In this document: in pieces, positions 44,418 to 53,187 of the stretch
Layout: every line of letters begins with the position of its first letter
Position numbering within the stretch: the first letter of the stretch is position 1
Source of the DNA: Pontibacter liquoris
Lineage (GTDB): Bacteria; Bacteroidota; Bacteroidia; Cytophagales; Hymenobacteraceae
Assembly: GCF_022758235.1 (NCBI RefSeq)
Contig: NZ_JALEBG010000001.1
Coordinates: 2,418,001-2,482,000 of the forward strand
Length of the DNA: 64,000 nt
Direction of reading: 5' to 3'
Translations under genes and position numbers: made by a program
The notes under the pieces: model-generated
Seen by the model: only the letters and a program-made list of their open reading frames with translations
Database searches by the model: none
Told to the model about the DNA's origin: nothing

Positions 44418-45502
44418 TATTCTGTTTCAATTTGTTTCGATTTGCCAAACGAGCCGATGATCTTGCTGTTCAGTTCCTCCTGCACGGCCGCCAGCTCCTT
44501 CACAGCTTCCAGCCTTTTTTTACTTCCTTCTTCCGATATCTTCAGCACGGCATCCACCGTCTCCACCATGTCGCGGTTCACTTTTTTAAGCGTGTCCACA
44601 TCCACAATGCCGCGCTCGTTCTCTTTGGCCGCACTCACCACGTTGGTCTTCAGCAGCTGCGAGTTTTTCAGGAGCATCTCGTTGGTGGTATCGGTTACCT
44701 TTTTCTGGATCTCCAGCGCCTTGCGTTGCTTCTCCAGCCCCAGGGCAATGGCTACCTGCTGGCGCCATACCGGTATCACCGTCACAATAGAGTTCTGTAT
44801 CTTCTGCGCCAGCACATCATTGGTGGTCTGTATCATCCGGATCTGGGGCATCGACTGCGTGGCAATCGTGTGGGAGAGCGTTAGGTCATGGACTTTCTTT
44901 TCCAGGCGGTCTTTAAAGGCCACCATATCGCTGAGGCGCTGCACGGCCAGCTCGTCCTGATCGCTTTGTTCCACCTCGGCCTGCAAAGCCGGGATAGTCT
45001 CTGTTTCAAGCTCTTCGATCTTCATTTTACCCGCCGCAATAACGGCGCGCACCTCGTGGATGTATTCCACCGCCTGCTTAAACATCACCTCCAGGCTGGT
45101 GGAGTCTTTCATGATACTTTGCCGGGTCTTCTCCAGGCGTACCACCACCGCATCCACATTCTCGGCTACCGAATTATACTGGCTGGCTAGGCGGGCTGTC
45201 TTATCTTTTATCTTTTTTGCAAAGGGCAGCCGCGACAAAAAGCCCCGCTTCTCCTCCTCGTCTACCTTGATCATGTTGATCTGGGCCAGCAGGTCGTTGA
45301 TGGCCGTACCGGCATCGCCTGAGTCTTTGGCTTTTACTTTGGTGAGCAGCTCATTGGAATAATAGCCCAGCTTGCGCTGCGTCTCCACACCGAAGTTAGT
45401 AAGGGTTTCGGGCTTTGTCGGATCAATGGTCTTCGAGAGGTCCCGGGCGCGCTGCTGTAGTTGCTCTTTGTTCTCGGGAATGGTGATGTTGGTGTTTTCC
45501 AT
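44417..45502 (-). CDS. TelA/KlaA-family toxic-anion resistance protein
   Basis: A 361-residue almost wholly helical cytoplasmic protein of the TelA family, associated with tellurite, antimicrobial and envelope-stress resistance in other bacteria. Features are FLSRLPFAKKIKDKTARLAS near residue 95, DSTSLEVMFKQAVEYIHE, and the conserved core TLSHTIATQSMPQIRMIQTT followed by VWRQQVAIALGLEKQRKALE. The ATG at 45502 leaves a 4-bp gap after the upstream gene and has GGAG before it; an alternative ATG at 45517 would overlap that gene by 11 bp. No terC or other ter genes are present. Confidence 0.88.
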   Translation of the reverse strand: MENTNITIPENKEQLQQRARDLSKTIDPTKPETLTNFGVETQRKLGYYSNELLTKVKAKDSGDAGTAINDLLAQINMIKVDEEEKRGFLSRLPFAKKIKDKTARLASQYNSVAENVDAVVVRLEKTRQSIMKDSTSLEVMFKQAVEYIHEVRAVIAAGKMKIEELETETIPALQAEVEQSDQDELAVQRLSDMVAFKDRLEKKVHDLTLSHTIATQSMPQIRMIQTTNDVLAQKIQNSIVTVIPVWRQQVAIALGLEKQRKALEIQKKVTDTTNEMLLKNSQLLKTNVVSAAKENERGIVDVDTLKKVNRDMVETVDAVLKISEEGSKKRLEAVKELAAVQEELNSKIIGSFGKSKQIETE

Positions 45503-45506
45503 GGGG

Positions 45507-45947
45507 TTATTCTCCAAAATGCTGTTTTTGCAGGTTATCTAAGGAATTTAGGTTTTTGTTGATGTTGGCAAGTCGGTCGCTGTTCTCATACCATTCTATT
45601 TCGTTTAGCGGCAGGTAGTCGCCCAGCAGGTCGCGGACTTCCCGCAGCAGGGCCTCCCCTTTCCTGGTCCGGAACGCCGGGTTTTTGTAAGCGGCGCTGA
45701 GGTATTCCACCTTTACCTGTCCGCCACTGGTTATGGCCAACTCCCTGACTTCAGCCACCAGCTCCGACGATTGGTTCTGTTCGGTGACGATGGTTTTATA
45801 CACGCCTTTGTGCTTTTCTTCCAGGGCCGTGGTCAGCAGCGCCCGGGCTTCTTTTATCGCCTTACGCAGGCGCAGGTTAGGGTTGATATAGTGGCCGAAC
45901 ATGTACCCTAGCGCGGCTCCTATGAGTAAGGTCCAGAAAATAAGCAT
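45507..45947 (-). CDS. Membrane-anchored first protein of the TelA operon
   Basis: A 146-residue protein with one N-terminal membrane segment (MLIFWTLLIGAALGYMFGHY) and a cytoplasmic helical domain (LRLRKAIKEARALLTTALEE and onward to NLQKQHFGE). First gene of the four-gene run and probably the membrane anchor of a complex with TelA. No family known. The promoter should lie in the 288-bp spacer to the right. Confidence 0.75.
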   Translation of the reverse strand: MLIFWTLLIGAALGYMFGHYINPNLRLRKAIKEARALLTTALEEKHKGVYKTIVTEQNQSSELVAEVRELAITSGGQVKVEYLSAAYKNPAFRTRKGEALLREVRDLLGDYLPLNEIEWYENSDRLANINKNLNSLDNLQKQHFGE

Positions 45948-46235
45948 ATGATTTTTAGCTATGTATGCGATAAAAATACTTTATACCCTATACGCGGAAC
46001 GGGCCAGAGCAGTCGATTTTAGCGGAAAGCAAAACCGGCAGCCGACTACGTACAACTACGTACACTATCAACGCAAAACACGCAATTTATTTTACAGTTA
46101 CTGATTTCATCCTCCTGGTGCTGCCAAAGCCCGCCCGGGTTACGTATACCAATTACCTTCTTCTATGTCTTTCTGCCTCCGGCCTTTAACGGAAAAAGTT
46201 TTAAAACGGCGTGCGTAGCAGGACTTTATTTAAAA

Positions 46236-48878
46236 ATGATGGAAATTCTTGAGCTTAAAATAATGCGGGGACCCAATTACTGGTCTATCAAGCATCCCAA
46301 GATCATTGTGCTGAAACTGGACCTGCAGGACCTGCAGCATTCCCACACAAGCGACGTGCCGAACCTGGCACAGAAACTTCAGAAGCTTTTCCCGGAGATT
46401 ATCAAACATCGTTCCTCAGAGGGGACGGAAGGCGGCTTTCTGCGGCTGGTGAACGAAGGAACGACCTTTAGCAAAGTGGTGCAACATATTGCGCTGGAAT
46501 TACAAACCATGGCAGGTATGAACAGCGGGTATGGAAGATGCTATGGCACCGGCCAGCCGGACATAGATTACGTGGTATTCTCGTACCAGCAGGAACGGGC
46601 TGGCGAATATGCCGCCGAGGCCGCCGTGCGCATTACGGATGCCCTGGCCCGGGGCGAGCGGGTGAACGTGATTCAGGATGTGGCCCGGATGCACCAGATA
46701 CGGGAAGATGAGTATTTCGGCCCCAGCACCGAAGCCATTGTGCAGGAAGCTGTGAACCGCAACATCCCATACATCCAGAACAAGCAAAGCGACCTCATCC
46801 ACCTGGGGTATGGCGTGAACCAGAAGCGCATTCAGGCGGCCATGACCAATAACACCTCCTTTTTTGCCGTAGAGAATGCAGGCAATAAAAACGTGACCAA
46901 GGCTATACTGGAAGAATCCGGAATTCCGGTGCCACAGGGCCTTACGGTATACAATACCCACGAACTGGAAGAAGCAGTGGACGTACTGGGCTACCCTATC
47001 GTAACCAAGCCGCTGAACGGCAACCAGGGAAAGGGCGCCAGTATTAACCTCCAGACCTGGAAAGAAGTGCTGAAAGGCTTTGCCGAAGCCCAGCGCTATT
47101 CCGAAGCCGTGATAGTAGAACAGTTCATCCAAGGCAACGACTACCGCATGCTAGTGATAGCAGGGAAGTTTGTGGCAGCGGCCCGGCGCACGCCGGCCAT
47201 GGTAACGGGCGACGGCACTTCTACGATCCGGCAGCTGGTAAACCAGGTGAACAAGGACCCTAGGCGCGGGGTAGGCCACGAAAAAGCGCTCACGCACATC
47301 AAAATAGATAAGATCTCACGGGGTATCCTCCGAGAGCAGGGCCTTACACTGCAATCGGTGCTACCAGCCGGGCAGGTGCTTTACCTCAAAAGCACGGCCA
47401 ACCTGAGTACAGGCGGCACGGCAGCCGATGTGACCGACCTTGTTCACCCTTATAATATCCTGATGGCCGAGCGGATTGCCGGAACTATCGGGCTGGATAT
47501 CTGCGGCATTGATGTGATGACGAACGACATTGCCATACCACTGCCCGAAACAAGAGGCGCCGTAATAGAAGTGAATGCCGCGCCGGGTTTGCGGATGCAC
47601 ATCTCCCCTACTGAAGGGCTACCCCGCAACGTGGCCGAGCCGATCCTGAACATGCTGTTCCCCTATGGCTCCCCTTCGCGCATTCCGATCGTGGCGGTTA
47701 CAGGCACCAACGGCAAAACCACCACCACCCGTCTGATCGCCCATATCCTCAACTTTAAAGGCTACAAGGTAGGCTACACCACTACCGACGGTATTTACAT
47801 ACAGGGCCGCAAGATCATCAAAGGCGATACCACAGGTGCTTACAGCAGCGAGTTTGTGCTGAAAGATCCTACCGTAAACTATGCCGTGCTGGAGTGCGCG
47901 CGGGGTGGCATGCTGCGCTCGGGCCTTGCCTTTCGGCAGTGCGACATTGGCGTGGTGATGAACGTGTCGGAAGACCACCTGGGTCTGGGCGACATTAATT
48001 CCGTAGAAGAAATGGCCCGGGTAAAAGCAGTGGTGCCCAAAACGGTGTGCTCCAACGGGTATGCGGTTCTGAATGCCGACGATGACCTGGTATTTGGAAT
48101 GGCTAGCAGCCTGCGCTGTAAGATTGCCCTGTTCAGCATGGACGAAGAGAACCCGCGCATCATCGAACATATTTCCAAGGGCGGGCTGGCGGCCGTGTAT
48201 GAAGCCGGCTATATTTCCATCTTCAAAAACACGTATAAGATCCGTATCGACCGCGTGGCCGATATCCCGCTTACCTTTGGCGGCAAAGCCCGGTTCAACA
48301 TCTACAATGTGCTGGCCGCCACACTGGCCGCCTATACTTCGCACATGGAGATCAACGAGATCCGGACCGCGCTCCGCACCTTTATACCTTCTGCCGAAAC
48401 TACGCCCGGCCGCATGAACCTCTTTAAACTGCCTAAAGCCGAAGTGCTCATCGACTATGCCCATAACACGGCCAGCATGGAAGCCATCAGCGACTTTATC
48501 AACCAGTCGGACGCAAACCATAAGATCGGCATTATTGCGGGTGTAGGCGACCGTCGCGACGAGGATCTGAAAGCAGTGGGCCGCCTGGCAGCGGAGGTGT
48601 TCGACGAGATCATTATCCGCCAGGACAAGGACCTGCGCGGCCGCAGCGGCAAGGAGATCAACCACCTGCTGAAGGAAGGCATTTTTACCGTAAAGCCCTA
48701 CCTGGAGCCCCGCGAAATAAACCAGGAAACGCGTGCCCTGGCTTATGCCCTCGAGTACGCGCCGGAAGGGTCCTTTATCGCTCTCTTTGCCGAAGATATA
48801 CCCGAAGCCGTAAAGCTGGTAGAGAACTTCCGCGTGATCCAGCACCGCAACGCAGCCTCCGATCAGCAGGAAGTATAA
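46236..48878 (+). CDS. cphA: Cyanophycin synthetase
   Basis: This enzyme builds cyanophycin, a poly-aspartate backbone with arginine side chains, from Asp, Arg and ATP. The 880-residue product has the usual three parts: an N-terminal domain (~1-200), an ATP-grasp domain (~210-480, PIVTKPLNGNQGKGASINL), and a Mur-ligase-like domain from ~485 with the P-loop AVTGTNGKTTTTR. VECARGGMLRSGLAF and GVGDRRDEDL in the last third are characteristic. ATG 46236 or the next codon could start it. No cyanophycinase or second cphA lies in the window. Possible alternative: a related amino-acid polymer ligase. Confidence 0.93.
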   Translation: MMEILELKIMRGPNYWSIKHPKIIVLKLDLQDLQHSHTSDVPNLAQKLQKLFPEIIKHRSSEGTEGGFLRLVNEGTTFSKVVQHIALELQTMAGMNSGYGRCYGTGQPDIDYVVFSYQQERAGEYAAEAAVRITDALARGERVNVIQDVARMHQIREDEYFGPSTEAIVQEAVNRNIPYIQNKQSDLIHLGYGVNQKRIQAAMTNNTSFFAVENAGNKNVTKAILEESGIPVPQGLTVYNTHELEEAVDVLGYPIVTKPLNGNQGKGASINLQTWKEVLKGFAEAQRYSEAVIVEQFIQGNDYRMLVIAGKFVAAARRTPAMVTGDGTSTIRQLVNQVNKDPRRGVGHEKALTHIKIDKISRGILREQGLTLQSVLPAGQVLYLKSTANLSTGGTAADVTDLVHPYNILMAERIAGTIGLDICGIDVMTNDIAIPLPETRGAVIEVNAAPGLRMHISPTEGLPRNVAEPILNMLFPYGSPSRIPIVAVTGTNGKTTTTRLIAHILNFKGYKVGYTTTDGIYIQGRKIIKGDTTGAYSSEFVLKDPTVNYAVLECARGGMLRSGLAFRQCDIGVVMNVSEDHLGLGDINSVEEMARVKAVVPKTVCSNGYAVLNADDDLVFGMASSLRCKIALFSMDEENPRIIEHISKGGLAAVYEAGYISIFKNTYKIRIDRVADIPLTFGGKARFNIYNVLAATLAAYTSHMEINEIRTALRTFIPSAETTPGRMNLFKLPKAEVLIDYAHNTASMEAISDFINQSDANHKIGIIAGVGDRRDEDLKAVGRLAAEVFDEIIIRQDKDLRGRSGKEINHLLKEGIFTVKPYLEPREINQETRALAYALEYAPEGSFIALFAEDIPEAVKLVENFRVIQHRNAASDQQEV

Positions 48879-48900
48879 AGTACCTCGTTTTGGTTTGATC

Positions 48901-48941
48901 AAAAGCCCTCGCAGTGTCTTCGGATGTTGCTGGGGCTTTTT
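48901..48941 (+). terminator. Terminator after cphA
   Basis: AAAAGCCC with a GCA extension pairs with TGC...GGGCTTTTT around a TTCGGA-containing loop. Confidence 0.75.
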
Positions 48942-49104
48942 GTTGGGGGAGGGTTTGCTTGAACACCACCATAAACGTGTATAGGTCCACATTGAGATAG
49001 TCTTTCTTGATGTACGGATAAAAGAAGTATACTCAAACTAGAGGCAAAATGAAATCTTATATTATATTTACTATATATAGACAATATTATTCCTCTCTAT
49101 TCAA

Positions 49105-49470
49105 ATGAAAAAACACATACTCCTGCTTTTATTTATACTATTTGCGTTTGCATGTCAGGCTCAGACAGTTTATAAAACCCGAACTGGTGCTAAGTATCAT
49201 GTGAAGACATGCCACTATTTGAAAAGCTCTATTGAAACTACTGTAGCTCAGGCGCAGGCTGAAGGACTTACTGCCTGTAGTGTTTGTAAGCCATCCGGTG
49301 GTAATTCAGCAGCTATAAACAGGTCTGAAATCAATACTGACAACCAAACTGGAAGTTCTTCTTCTAGTACAACAACATCGGTTAGTGTACAATGTTCTGG
49401 CACAACGAAAGCTGGTGCAAGATGTAAGCGTATGACTACAAGCACAAACGGCAGGTGTTACCAGCATTAA
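49105..49470 (+). CDS. Secreted cysteine-rich small protein
   Basis: A 121-residue protein with a signal peptide (MKKHILLLLFILFAFACQAQ). Domain 1 (~23-65) reads YKTRTGAKYHVKTCHYL...TACSVCKP, a Cys-His pattern like metal-binding nuclease-associated modules. A Ser/Thr-rich linker follows. Domain 2 (~94-121) is CSGTTKAGARCKRMT...GRCYQH, a short Cys-rich motif seen in phage and secreted proteins. The low GC content and the nuclease neighbour suggest acquired DNA. Function unknown. Confidence 0.75.
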   Translation: MKKHILLLLFILFAFACQAQTVYKTRTGAKYHVKTCHYLKSSIETTVAQAQAEGLTACSVCKPSGGNSAAINRSEINTDNQTGSSSSSTTTSVSVQCSGTTKAGARCKRMTTSTNGRCYQH

Positions 49471-49485
49471 TTCTATCCAAATTAT

Positions 49486-50379
49486 ATGACATCAACTGAC
49501 CTCCTCTCCCACTTCCAGAACATTAATACCTGGAAAAGCAAAGGCACGCGTGCACCGCACAAGCCGTTGCTTATACTTATGGCTTTGGGAGAGATACAAA
49601 GAGGAAACACAGGTTTTATACCTTACATAAGTATAGAGCCTAAGCTGAAGGAATTGCTCATTGATTTCGGGCCGTTTAGAAAAAGCTATTACCCTAATTT
49701 CCCATTTACTAAGCTAGCGAATGATGGGCTGTGGCAACTCAATGAACCTGGTCTGATCAATACCAAACAAGATTATACTTCAAAGTTTCTGCGGGAACAC
49801 CACGTAGCTGGCAAGTTTCCGGATCAAGTAACACAACAGCTCAAGCAAAATCCGGAGCTACTGAAAAGTATAGCTGAAGTTATACTTGAGCAGAACTTCC
49901 CGGATACGCTGCACCAGGACATACTAGATGCAGTTGGTCTGGATTTAACAATAACACCTTCAGACCGCATTATCAAATCACCCCGAAAACGTGACCCTCT
50001 TTTCAGAGAAAGTATACTGAAAGCCTATCAATACCAGTGTGCAGTCTGCGGTTTTAGTGTTCGGCTGCGGCACCAGTTGCTTGCCCTGGAAGCTGCCCAC
50101 ATCATGTGGCACCAGGCGGGCGGCCCTGATGTGGAAGTAAATGGTTTAGCCTTATGCGCCACGCATCATAAGCTTTTTGACATGGGCGCTTTTACCGTCA
50201 CATCAGAGTTGAAGATGCTGGTATCAGATGAAATAAACGGGCATGGCGCTAACGAATGGCTGCTGCAGCACAATGGCCGGTCCATTAAACCGCCGCAGAA
50301 GAAAGCCTTCTACCCTACTCCCGAATTCACCAATTGGCACGTGAACGAAGTTTTTAAAGGCGGCTATCGCGATCTTTAA
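49486..50379 (+). CDS. HNH endonuclease with phosphorothioate-DNA-binding-type N-domain
   Basis: A 297-residue nuclease. The N-terminal domain (~1-150) has RAPHKPLLILMALGEIQRG, FGPFRKSYYPNFPFTKLAND and GLWQLNEP, the pattern of the sulfur-binding domain of restriction enzymes that cut phosphorothioated DNA. The C-terminal HNH domain has CAVCGFS (~186), EAAHIMWHQAGGPDVEVNGL (~203), and CATHHKLFDMGAFTV (~224), with the His-Asn-His site intact. It would be a type IV restriction enzyme acting on foreign modified DNA. No dnd modification genes are in the window. GC is lower than the genome average, and six AAGTATA heptamers lie within it. Confidence 0.85.
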   Translation: MTSTDLLSHFQNINTWKSKGTRAPHKPLLILMALGEIQRGNTGFIPYISIEPKLKELLIDFGPFRKSYYPNFPFTKLANDGLWQLNEPGLINTKQDYTSKFLREHHVAGKFPDQVTQQLKQNPELLKSIAEVILEQNFPDTLHQDILDAVGLDLTITPSDRIIKSPRKRDPLFRESILKAYQYQCAVCGFSVRLRHQLLALEAAHIMWHQAGGPDVEVNGLALCATHHKLFDMGAFTVTSELKMLVSDEINGHGANEWLLQHNGRSIKPPQKKAFYPTPEFTNWHVNEVFKGGYRDL

Positions 50380-50425
50380 GCGATACTTGCTACCTTACGT
50401 TCAATCTTTACCAGACTGCCATAGT

Positions 50426-50734
50426 ATGTCGAAACAACCGCATTACACCCCCATTGTCCGGGAGGCTTTCAGCCTATACCTCGACGAGGTCATCGACCTG
50501 GATACCTTGGCAGAACGGCTTCGGGAAATTGAGCTGCAGGTACTGGCTGATGACGAGGAGGATGAAACGGGCAAAGGCTTGTGGTTCCGCTTCTTCGAAG
50601 GCGATCCACTGAAAACCACCATCGCCGACATTGAAAAGGAGCTCAGCGACCCTGCCCATCCCAGCTACAACATTTTACGGCAGGGCATTGCGTTTGGCCT
50701 GCAAGCCGATGAACTGGAAGTGCACTATACTTAA
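50426..50734 (+). CDS. Small acidic hypothetical protein downstream of the HNH gene
   Basis: A 102-residue acidic, helical protein starting MSKQPHYTPIVREAFSLYLD. The centre (IELQVLADDEEDETGKGLWF) is a charged loop. It lies 46 bp after the nuclease gene on the same strand and may share its transcript. No signal, no family known. The upstream frame extension to 50387 is not conserved-looking. Confidence 0.65.
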   Translation: MSKQPHYTPIVREAFSLYLDEVIDLDTLAERLREIELQVLADDEEDETGKGLWFRFFEGDPLKTTIADIEKELSDPAHPSYNILRQGIAFGLQADELEVHYT

Positions 50735-50792
50735 AAGCTAGCCGCAGCCACTGAAATCAAAGCAAACTTTACTCCCTAAACAGCACACCCAA

Positions 50793-50894
50793 ATGACGGA
50801 CCTTATTGACCTGGCTTTGTTTATCTGCTACTTCCTGCTTGGTTATGTAGCAGCCGGTATCCTGCGCACTTACCTGTACAGAAGAAGCCAATAG
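50793..50894 (+). CDS. Tiny membrane protein (33 residues)
   Basis: MTDLIDLALFICYFLLGYVA begins one hydrophobic helix followed by a basic tail (YLYRRSQ). It could be a single-pass microprotein. The evidence is only the charge and hydrophobicity pattern. Confidence 0.35.
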   Translation: MTDLIDLALFICYFLLGYVAAGILRTYLYRRSQ

Positions 50895-51011
50895 TTCTGA
50901 GCCATCTTCTGTAGATCATACTTTAACCAAGGCGATTACCTGCCTCCCATTCTCTGATCATACTATCTTCCGGTACCTGCTACAGCGCAAGCCCAAACAG
51001 GTCTATAAACA

Positions 51012-51046
51012 AAAAGCCGCTCCGGAAGGCTCCGAAACGGCTTTTA
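51012..51046. terminator. Terminator with nested hairpin
   Basis: AAAAGCCG pairs with CGGCTTTT around an inner CTCCGGAAGGCTCCG. It lies just downstream of the leftward subtilase gene and after the rightward microprotein. Confidence 0.75.
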
Positions 51047-51065
51047 TTAAACAAACAGTAATTTC

Positions 51066-52469
51066 TTAGAAGCCACTTACATTTAGGCGGCCACCAGTTA
51101 CGCACTTACCGGATAGCGAAGCTGTCGGGATAGCGCTGCTCAGTATCGCGTTCTTAATAGCGGCTGCCGTAGAGCCCGGATGTGAGGCCGCATACAGGGC
51201 CACACCACCAGTTACGTGCGGTGTTGCCATCGACGTACCGTTGTAAGAGGCATAGCTGTTGTAGGCCACAGACGAGTAGATAGCTGAACCTGGCGCGCCG
51301 ATGTCCACAGTTGTAGCACCGTAGTTAGAGAACGACGACTTGGCACCTGTGTTGGTAATGGCCGCAACGGCTATTACGTTCGGCAGGTCCATGTTAGACG
51401 GATAGCTTTCCACGGCGTCGTTGTTATCGCCTACACCATCGCTGCCACCGTTTCCGGCTGCCGCTACGAACAGGATCTCCTTGCTGTTGGCACGGTTAAC
51501 GGCATCATATAGGGCCTGCGAGAAACCGCCGCCGCCCCAGGAGTTGTTGCTAGCTACGATGTTCATGCCATGGCGTGTTTTCAGGTCTGTCAGGTAATCC
51601 ACGGCTTTCACGGCATTAGCTGTTGTACCGCCTCTACGCCCCAGAAACTTGCAGGAGATGATGGTTACGTTCCAGTTAACTCCTACTACGCCTGCGCCGT
51701 TGTTTTTACCGCCTATGGTGCCGGCTACGTGCGTGCCATGGTTGTCGAGGCTGCCTCTTGTGCCGCCATCGTATACTTCGTTGTCGTTGCCATCAAAGTC
51801 CCAGCCATGCACGTCGTCCACATAGCCGTTGCCATCGTTATCGATGCCATCTACCGGGTCATTCGGGTTTGTCCATACCTGGCCGGCCAAGTCAGGGTGC
51901 GTATACTGCACGCCTTCGTCGATGATGCCTACCACTACAGAAGAAGAGCCGGTGTGGCCGGCTGCCCAGGCTTCCGCTGCCTGGCTGCCATACTGGTTAG
52001 CCGGCGAGGAAGCATCGCCATACATACCCCACAGCGAGCCGTTCGTAAAGTAAGGGTCCGAGCTGGTGGCGCTGGCCTCGTAAATGTAGTTTGGCTCGGC
52101 AAACGCAATTTCGGCGGCTCCTTTTAGTTTACCTACTGCTTCCAGTGCAGCCATTGGCGTGTGCACCAGCACTAGACCTTCCTTATCGCCGAAGCGCTCC
52201 ATGGTTTTGGTCAGGATCTTTTCTTTTACATTGCCGCTGATATGGGCCAGGGCTTTCGCACGGGCTTCTTCAGAAACACCGGCTTTGAATTTCACGAGCA
52301 CTTCGTTGGCTACAAAGTTACGTCCGTTGCTCACAGCATCCTGCTGCTGTGAGGTGGCTAATTCCTTGTTTTCTAGTAAAGCTTCCTGATCGCAGCTTGT
52401 CAGGAAGGAGGCTGACAGAAGAGCCATTGCAACAGCAGACTTTCCTGCTGTTAAGTAGTTTTTGATCAT
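51066..52469 (-). CDS. S8 subtilisin-like serine protease, lipoprotein
   Basis: A 467-residue secreted protease. Signal peptide with lipobox FLTSC (near residue 26), then an I9-type propeptide (~50-130, VANEVLVKFKAGVSEEARAK). In the catalytic domain the Asp lies in VVGIIDEGVQYTHPDL (~182), the His in DNHGTHVAGTIGG (~244), the oxyanion Asn in ASNNSWGGGG, and the Ser in YNGTSMATPHVTGG (~410). The Asp motif reads D-E-G where D-S/T-G is usual. The PVDGIDNDGNGYVDDVHGWD insert is typical of Bacteroidetes subtilases. Acts outside the cell or at the outer membrane. Confidence 0.94.
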   Translation of the reverse strand: MIKNYLTAGKSAVAMALLSASFLTSCDQEALLENKELATSQQQDAVSNGRNFVANEVLVKFKAGVSEEARAKALAHISGNVKEKILTKTMERFGDKEGLVLVHTPMAALEAVGKLKGAAEIAFAEPNYIYEASATSSDPYFTNGSLWGMYGDASSPANQYGSQAAEAWAAGHTGSSSVVVGIIDEGVQYTHPDLAGQVWTNPNDPVDGIDNDGNGYVDDVHGWDFDGNDNEVYDGGTRGSLDNHGTHVAGTIGGKNNGAGVVGVNWNVTIISCKFLGRRGGTTANAVKAVDYLTDLKTRHGMNIVASNNSWGGGGFSQALYDAVNRANSKEILFVAAAGNGGSDGVGDNNDAVESYPSNMDLPNVIAVAAITNTGAKSSFSNYGATTVDIGAPGSAIYSSVAYNSYASYNGTSMATPHVTGGVALYAASHPGSTAAAIKNAILSSAIPTASLSGKCVTGGRLNVSGF

Positions 52470-52966
52470 ACGTAAGTTGTTTAGGTTAGTAACGATGTTC
52501 CTAAATTGCCAGAATAAACATATAATCGAAAGGAATAAACGCGCGGCCAGGTAACATTTGCCATCACACCCATTTACTGCATTATAGCAAAAGGTTACAG
52601 GATTTTACAAACTACTTTCAGGAAATCTAGCCTTATTCCATGCTTGAAAATGGCACGAAGTAACAATAGTAATTTTCTATACTTAATACAATTCTTTATT
52701 ACCGTTTAAACATACTTCCATTTCCGGCTTGTAACAGAGCTAAAAAGAAGGTGGCCCTGCTCCGGCTTGCTTCTGAAAAGTAGTTGGGTAAGTATGACGT
52801 AGCTACCTGTAACAAACCTTCGGGCTTGGCAACTTCCCGTATAACGAACCTACATTTCCTGATAGCCGGCAGGAGCGAATTTCTGTTCAGGCAAAAACAT
52901 TCGCCCGGAACTTATTAATAAAAACAAAGATTCTGTACCTTTATCTAAACCTAAAACCCTACTCCC
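52470..52966. other. Spacer between divergent genes
   Basis: 497 bp, AT-rich, with one TATACTT site (52678). No gene, hairpin or clear promoter motif. Confidence 0.5.
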
Positions 52967-53074
52967 ATGGCAAAGTCACAAGACGCAAAAAAGGAGGTTA
53001 AGAAAAAGCCGGCTAAAACTACCAAAGAAAAGCAGGCCGCCAAGCAGGAAAAGAAAAAGAACAGCTACGATTAA
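52967..53074 (+). CDS. Lysine-rich 35-residue protein
   Basis: MAKSQDAKKEVKKKPAKTTK begins an almost entirely charged protein that ends KKKNSYD. Strongly basic and disordered. The frame, codon pattern and downstream hairpin support a real gene. It is reminiscent of the small basic protein at 21170. A nucleic-acid-associated role is possible but unproven. Confidence 0.6.
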   Translation: MAKSQDAKKEVKKKPAKTTKEKQAAKQEKKKNSYD

Positions 53075-53145
53075 GCTCCTCCTGCCGAAGTGATCGTGTG
53101 TTGCTCCCGCCAACCGGGTGCAGCCCCGTGAGCTACCTTCCTGAC

Positions 53146-53187
53146 ATAACAAGAAAGCCACCCGCAACCGGGGGGCTTTCTTGTTAT
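53146..53187 (+). terminator. Intrinsic terminator
   Basis: ATAACAAGAAAGCC pairs with GGCTTTCTTGTTAT around a GC-rich loop, 72 bp after the Lys-rich gene. Confidence 0.85.

Noticed and set aside
47619..48992. 457-codon open frame on the minus strand
   Set aside because: Antisense to the Mur-ligase half of cyanophycin synthetase and lacking any recognisable domain or signal.
53098..53140. GC-rich stretch that might be a riboswitch or structured leader
   Set aside because: It lies downstream of the Lys-rich gene and upstream only of non-coding DNA; I see no known riboswitch core.
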